64,000 bases of DNA from Anas platyrhynchos (taxonomy: Eukaryota > Chordata > Aves > Anseriformes > Anatidae): positions 196,351,501-196,415,500 of the forward strand of contig NC_092587.1 of the NCBI RefSeq assembly GCF_047663525.1. Reading direction: 5' to 3'. The notes beneath the pieces are model-generated. The model was not told where the DNA came from and searched no databases. It saw only the letters and a list, made by a program, of their open reading frames with translations. Position numbers and translations under genes: made by a program. Below are positions 61,301 to 64,000 of the stretch, piece by piece. The stretch's first letter is position 1. Each line of letters opens with the position of its first letter.

Positions 61301-63469
61301 AATAAGAAATCACAAGGAGGAAATAGTACTAGATGGGCTAGTTCATAAAAGACCTGTACTATCCACCATGGATATGTCTAGCAAATTGCTGTACTTCTAC
61401 AAATGGATGAAAGCAGCAGCTGGTGTACATTAGGACAGGTCCAATTACTGCAGTGCATTGAATGGAGCTTTCCAATGGTACAGAATCTGACCCTGGAAAC
61501 TTCACCGAAAACAAAATGAGAGGTGATTGCTACTTAGCTTTATTCATAAATGATACATTAAATCAGTAAAAGAAAAGGGTGCTACTCTCAATGTTTTATT
61601 TAGTTTCTGTAATGCTACTTTTGATCTTAGAGCCCTCTCTCCAAACATAACCAAAACAATCCTCTTTGCTCTAGAGAGCTCTACCACCTGAACAAGGAAT
61701 AGGTTTGAAAATAAAAGCAGTTAAACAGTGCAGAACTCCAAAACTGAAGCTGCGACCTTAACTTGGCAGTTTTATCATGCTTTATGATTCAATTGTTGTA
61801 GATCTTGCTCCTGCATTTTTTTTTTTCCAAGTACTAACTGGAGAGTCCTCAGTCAAAGATGTCCTCAGGCTGTGAATAAAGCTGAAGTCTCCAGACCTAA
61901 ATCTTGATGCCATCCAGACTGAGTGGTGATGTCACATCTACGTGATTAGATGAGAGTGGGCCTTGACCTTGGGCCAAGTCCGCACAGCTTGAGGCAAATT
62001 CTCCATCTGCATCCACACTCCCATGCACTTGGGCACGGTCTCCTCTGAATGCTATTTGGTGCCCCTCCAGCCCTCCCTAGAGGTTGATTTTCTGCTTATA
62101 CAGACACTTTGTGTCTGTAATGTAAGATCTGTTTCTGAGCCCACTGGTGTGTGTTTTTTTTACTCTGGGGAAGACACTTGGGAGGTGTTTGGTCATTCTG
62201 CAATAGTGCTGGGCAAAGGCAGAACTGGTGTAGTCTCACCCATGCTGTGTTTTGGGAGCTGCCCTGTGGGTGAGCTCTTCCCCAGAACAGACTCGAGTCT
62301 TGCATTGGAGAGAGCTAGCTGAGATTTTTCTGAATGTTTTTGGCAGCCCAGAATTAGCTCCATAATCAGAGAAATAACACTTACAGCTTTGAGCTGCTTT
62401 CCTGACATGAAAATAAACAGAAAGTTTCAAAAAACCTCTGCACTTGAGATGCACCCAAAAATACCTGAATATGTATTTTGAGCTTAAAGGGAAGTTAAGT
62501 TATTTTGAAAGTCTGGTCTTGTGTGCTAGATAATGTGTAAGTTTTGTGTGCTGGTCTTGTGTACTAGATACTACACAAAACAAAAACCGTTGGGTATTCA
62601 CACTTAGAGTGACCACTATGACATTAAAATATATGTTTTTTGGAAACTCCAAACCTCTCATACTCAAACCGTCTTCTTATCTATTTACTTGCTCTGCCTT
62701 TTGTTATTCCAGGCACTGGTGACTGAAAACCAGAAAATTGTTATTGATCCTGGGAGAGTTAGGTCCCATCATATTCTAATGGGAACTGATTTTAAAATTG
62801 CCATTAATTGTATTTACTAATTGGGTGACTTCAGTTAAAAGTGAAATTGATATTTCTAATTGTATTGGTTCCAGTCTTAAAATGAAGTTTCTTAAACAGT
62901 TTTGTTAGGATAATAAATGAGCAGAAGAGAACTGCAATAATTAAAAAGACACTCACTATGTAGCAGATGAGTCTCATTATCATTCTTTGTATGAACTTGA
63001 CCACATATTTGCATCTGGAAATATTGCAGCTATCTTCATTGCATTTCTCTTCTGATAATCAGCAAGATAACCCTTTTCCAGAACTAATATTGGAAGAGTT
63101 TTAACCAAAAAAGAAATATTAAAACCGGGTTATTTGTCAAGGTAATTAGGTGCTAGTGGCTGTCCACTCTGGGATGATGCTCTGTGGAAACAGCAGCAGT
63201 AGACCCATCTAGCCAAACCCAGGTGAAAAAATAAACTATAACAAATTTGCCTTTGATATTTGTGCTATGCAGTTTCACTGTTGCATAGCCTACAGTAATT
63301 CCAGGTTCAAATGGGCTTAACATGCCAGAAACCTAAATCTCGAAACACATTTTCAGGTTCCTGAAAACAGAAGCAAATAACTATCGGGATCTTCAGCTGC
63401 TCTCAAATGCCTTATGCCTCTTTATTGACATGATAGCTGCAAATAGCTAGATGATATGTAGATGTATCT

Positions 63470-63610
63470 GTACCATATGGAATATTTAGTGTAGTGCAAA
63501 GTATACATTATATAGTATATATAATGTAGATATACTATACAGTATATAATACATATATAGTTTGTATTATACACATGCAAATACATGCTACATATGTATA
63601 TATAAAAATA
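63470..63610. repeat. AT-rich, partly palindromic tract
   Basis: Repeated tatata/atgtat/tactat words, including tatactatacagtatata, which is nearly self-complementary. The tract continues beyond the CR1 at 63711-63775, so that element was inserted into it. Confidence 0.8.
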
Positions 63611-63706
63611 TAGAATCATAGAGTGGTTTGGGTTGGAAGGGACCTTAAAGATCATCTAATTCCACCCTCCTGCCATAGGCAGGGACACCTTCCACTAGAT
63701 CAGGTG
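63611..63706 (-). mobile_element. CR1 LINE 3' end fragment
   Basis: Begins tagaatcatagagtggtttg, then ggttggaagggaccttaaag, and ends ccactagatcaggtgg on the plus strand, the reverse complement of a CR1 terminus. It is closely similar to the copy at 2764. Confidence 0.93.
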
Positions 63707-64000
63707 GAAATATATACGTATATAATCTAAACTGTTATATGATCTATATATGTATGTATACACAAATCTCTCTATATTATAAAAGTAAGAGAATGGTTGC
63801 TAAGACAAGTAGAAATTCACTTGCATTTGAGCATGGAAAATTGACGCTGAAGTTAAAAAGAAGTATTTTGCTGGTGAGGAGGGTGAAGCACTGGGTGGGC
63901 TGGCAAATTGCCTTTACTCAAAGCCTGTAAGAACGAGACAGGTGAGCCCCAGTGTTGAGGGATTTCTTGAAACAGCAAAAATCCCATGGCTTGCTGTAGC
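63707..64000. other. Window end, no gene
   Basis: AT-rich tract to about 63775, then unique sequence with a 63-codon frame of no recognised identity. Confidence 0.7.

Larger units (their letters stand above)
53820..63610. other. Intergenic, about 10 kb without recognised gene
   Basis: Mostly unique AT-rich DNA. It has AT-rich microsatellites (listed separately), short direct repeats at 56271-56310 and 62513-62570, and a GC-richer stretch at 55365-55940 with overlapping frames of about 100 codons on the minus strand that match nothing I know. Stretches near 57640-58500 have few homopolymers and might be conserved non-coding DNA. SLC36A4 exons were looked for and not found. Confidence 0.55.

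Noticed and set aside
1..64000. CRISPR arrays, bacterial operons, tRNA or rRNA genes
   Set aside because: No regularly spaced repeats, no ribosome-binding-site-led gene clusters and no tRNA or rRNA signatures; the window is vertebrate nuclear DNA.

Overview
The window is avian nuclear DNA. The evidence is a set of CR1 LINE fragments with the bird-type 3' terminus (many 5'-truncated, most on the minus strand), three ERVL-like solo LTRs of types common in birds, and a split vertebrate gene whose exons read like DEUP1. It is AT-rich apart from one CpG island and the LTRs. I see nothing bacterial, viral (other than the LTRs) or plasmid-like. The species cannot be named from the sequence alone.

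Positions 1-17,300 hold the 5' quarter of DEUP1 (CCDC67, the deuterosome protein and paralogue of CEP63) on the minus strand. Five exons can be placed to the base by splice sites, phase and protein similarity: 17142 to about 17290 (first exon in the CpG island), 15959-16023 (probable start codon), 8290-8461, 6854-6949 and 1883-2017. They join without a frame break into 149 codons from the start at 16002, or 169 codons from an in-frame upstream ATG at 17180. The rest of the gene lies beyond position 1. The introns hold a few CR1 pieces, a GC-rich minisatellite, a 58-bp tandem duplication and hairpin-forming palindromes.

Positions 17,030-17,620 form the CpG-island promoter. It carries a near-perfect RFX X-box (17314-17327). 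The strand bias of G and C reverses at that same point, which is the pattern expected of a divergent promoter. That fits a multiciliated-cell gene.

Positions 17,600-64,000 contain no protein-coding exon that I recognise. In other vertebrates the head-to-head neighbour of DEUP1 is SLC36A4, and I could not find it, so this stretch is probably the upstream intergenic space. Its content is repeats: CR1 fragments at 20.5, 30.7-32.1, 37.5-38.8, 50.8-51.3, 53.3-53.8 and 63.6 kb; older CR1-like and MIR relics at 44.5-45.2, 45.75 and 47.5 kb; solo LTRs at 39833-40412, 42218-43222 and 49207-50258, each with its own 5-bp target duplication; and microsatellites at 43.2, 48.3, 54.9, 55.3 and 63.5 kb. Nearly all ATG-to-stop reading frames in this part are chance or repeat-derived. 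I found no clearly novel biological system. The observations most worth following are the X-box with its skew switch, the two possible DEUP1 starts, and the LTRs with long two-strand reading frames.
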